A stretch of 20,741 nucleotides of DNA from an uncultured Bacilli bacterium (lineage in GTDB: Bacteria > Bacillota_I > Bacilli_A > RF39 > UBA660), in NCBI GenBank assembly GCA_947632625.1, contig CANRPZ010000012.1:1-20741 (forward strand). The letters are read 5' to 3'. Of this stretch, positions 20,684-20,741 are shown piece by piece. Every line of letters begins with the position of its first letter. The stretch's first letter is position 1. The translations under genes were made by a program, and so were the position numbers. The notes beneath the pieces were generated by a model. It was not told the origin of the DNA, made no database searches, and saw only the letters and a list, made by a program, of their open reading frames with translations.

Positions 20684-20741
20684 TTTTAAAAAAATTTAGA
20701 TATATTATGATGATTTTTAGTTTACATGTCTAATAATATTC

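Noticed and set aside
1..20741. CRISPR array, riboswitch, or complete phage or defence system
   Set aside because: No regularly spaced repeats with spacers, no recognisable aptamer leader, and no phage structural, integrase or restriction-modification genes were found on either strand.

Overview
The window is strongly AT-rich, single-chromosome bacterial DNA from a low-GC Gram-positive lineage, most likely an uncultured gut Bacilli (RF39 or Erysipelotrichales-like) or a close relative. The support is a class B sortase, TasA/camelysin-type secreted proteins, sigma-A-like promoters (TTTACA or TTGACA, 17 bp, TATAAT), AGGAGG or AGGTGA ribosome binding sites, and hairpin plus U-tract terminators. 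TGA is used as a stop and TGG encodes Trp, so the standard bacterial code applies and this is not a Mycoplasma-type code. Most genes are on the minus strand. Several starts below are moved downstream of the longest open frame because a Shine-Dalgarno (SD) sequence fixes them.

Layout. 1-1380: an AAA+ ATPase/DUF4143 gene whose promoter carries three copies of a TTTGCAAAACTTT element. 1381-4048: a surface cluster (class B sortase, membrane-anchored InlB-repeat protein, CHAP-domain protein). 4113-6224: tex. 6270-7746: two secreted proteins with SipW-type signal peptides, one TasA-like. 7891-8718: an Rpn-family PD-(D/E)XK nuclease. 8826-10222: trxB and a small helical protein. 10306-11339: a DUF6512 membrane protein and an unknown protein, converging. 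11447-14613: a three-gene envelope operon (phosphodiester glycosidase, membrane-anchored NTF2-like protein, GT2-GtrA glycosyltransferase). 14732-17450: a DNA repair operon mutY-ku-ligase. 17600-17818: a divergent XRE regulator. 17853-18182: tRNA-Thr(CGU) and tRNA-Gly(UCC), on opposite strands. 18223-18953: two gene remnants, each lacking its 5' end, placed head to head around a 14-bp palindrome; one ends in an inverted copy of part of the neighbouring tRNA-Gly. 19080-20611: a two-gene ABC exporter.

How the parts fit. mutY, ku and the ligase form one transcription unit that combines 8-oxoguanine:A repair with a minimal non-homologous end-joining pair. The sortase cluster, the TasA-like proteins and the glycosidase/glycosyltransferase operon all point to cell-surface and matrix building. 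The plus-strand remnant near 18.5-18.95 kb looks like the C-terminal end of a DUF5305-type membrane protein, but no SipW peptidase lies in the window. The 17.9-19.0 kb tRNA region is the clearest site of genome rearrangement. I see no intact transposase, prophage, CRISPR array or complete defence system. The most unusual signals are the tRNA-derived inverted fragment with the paired truncated genes, the triple-element promoter of the ATPase gene, the ATGA-coupled leader of the XRE gene, and the glycosidase/NTF2/GtrA operon.
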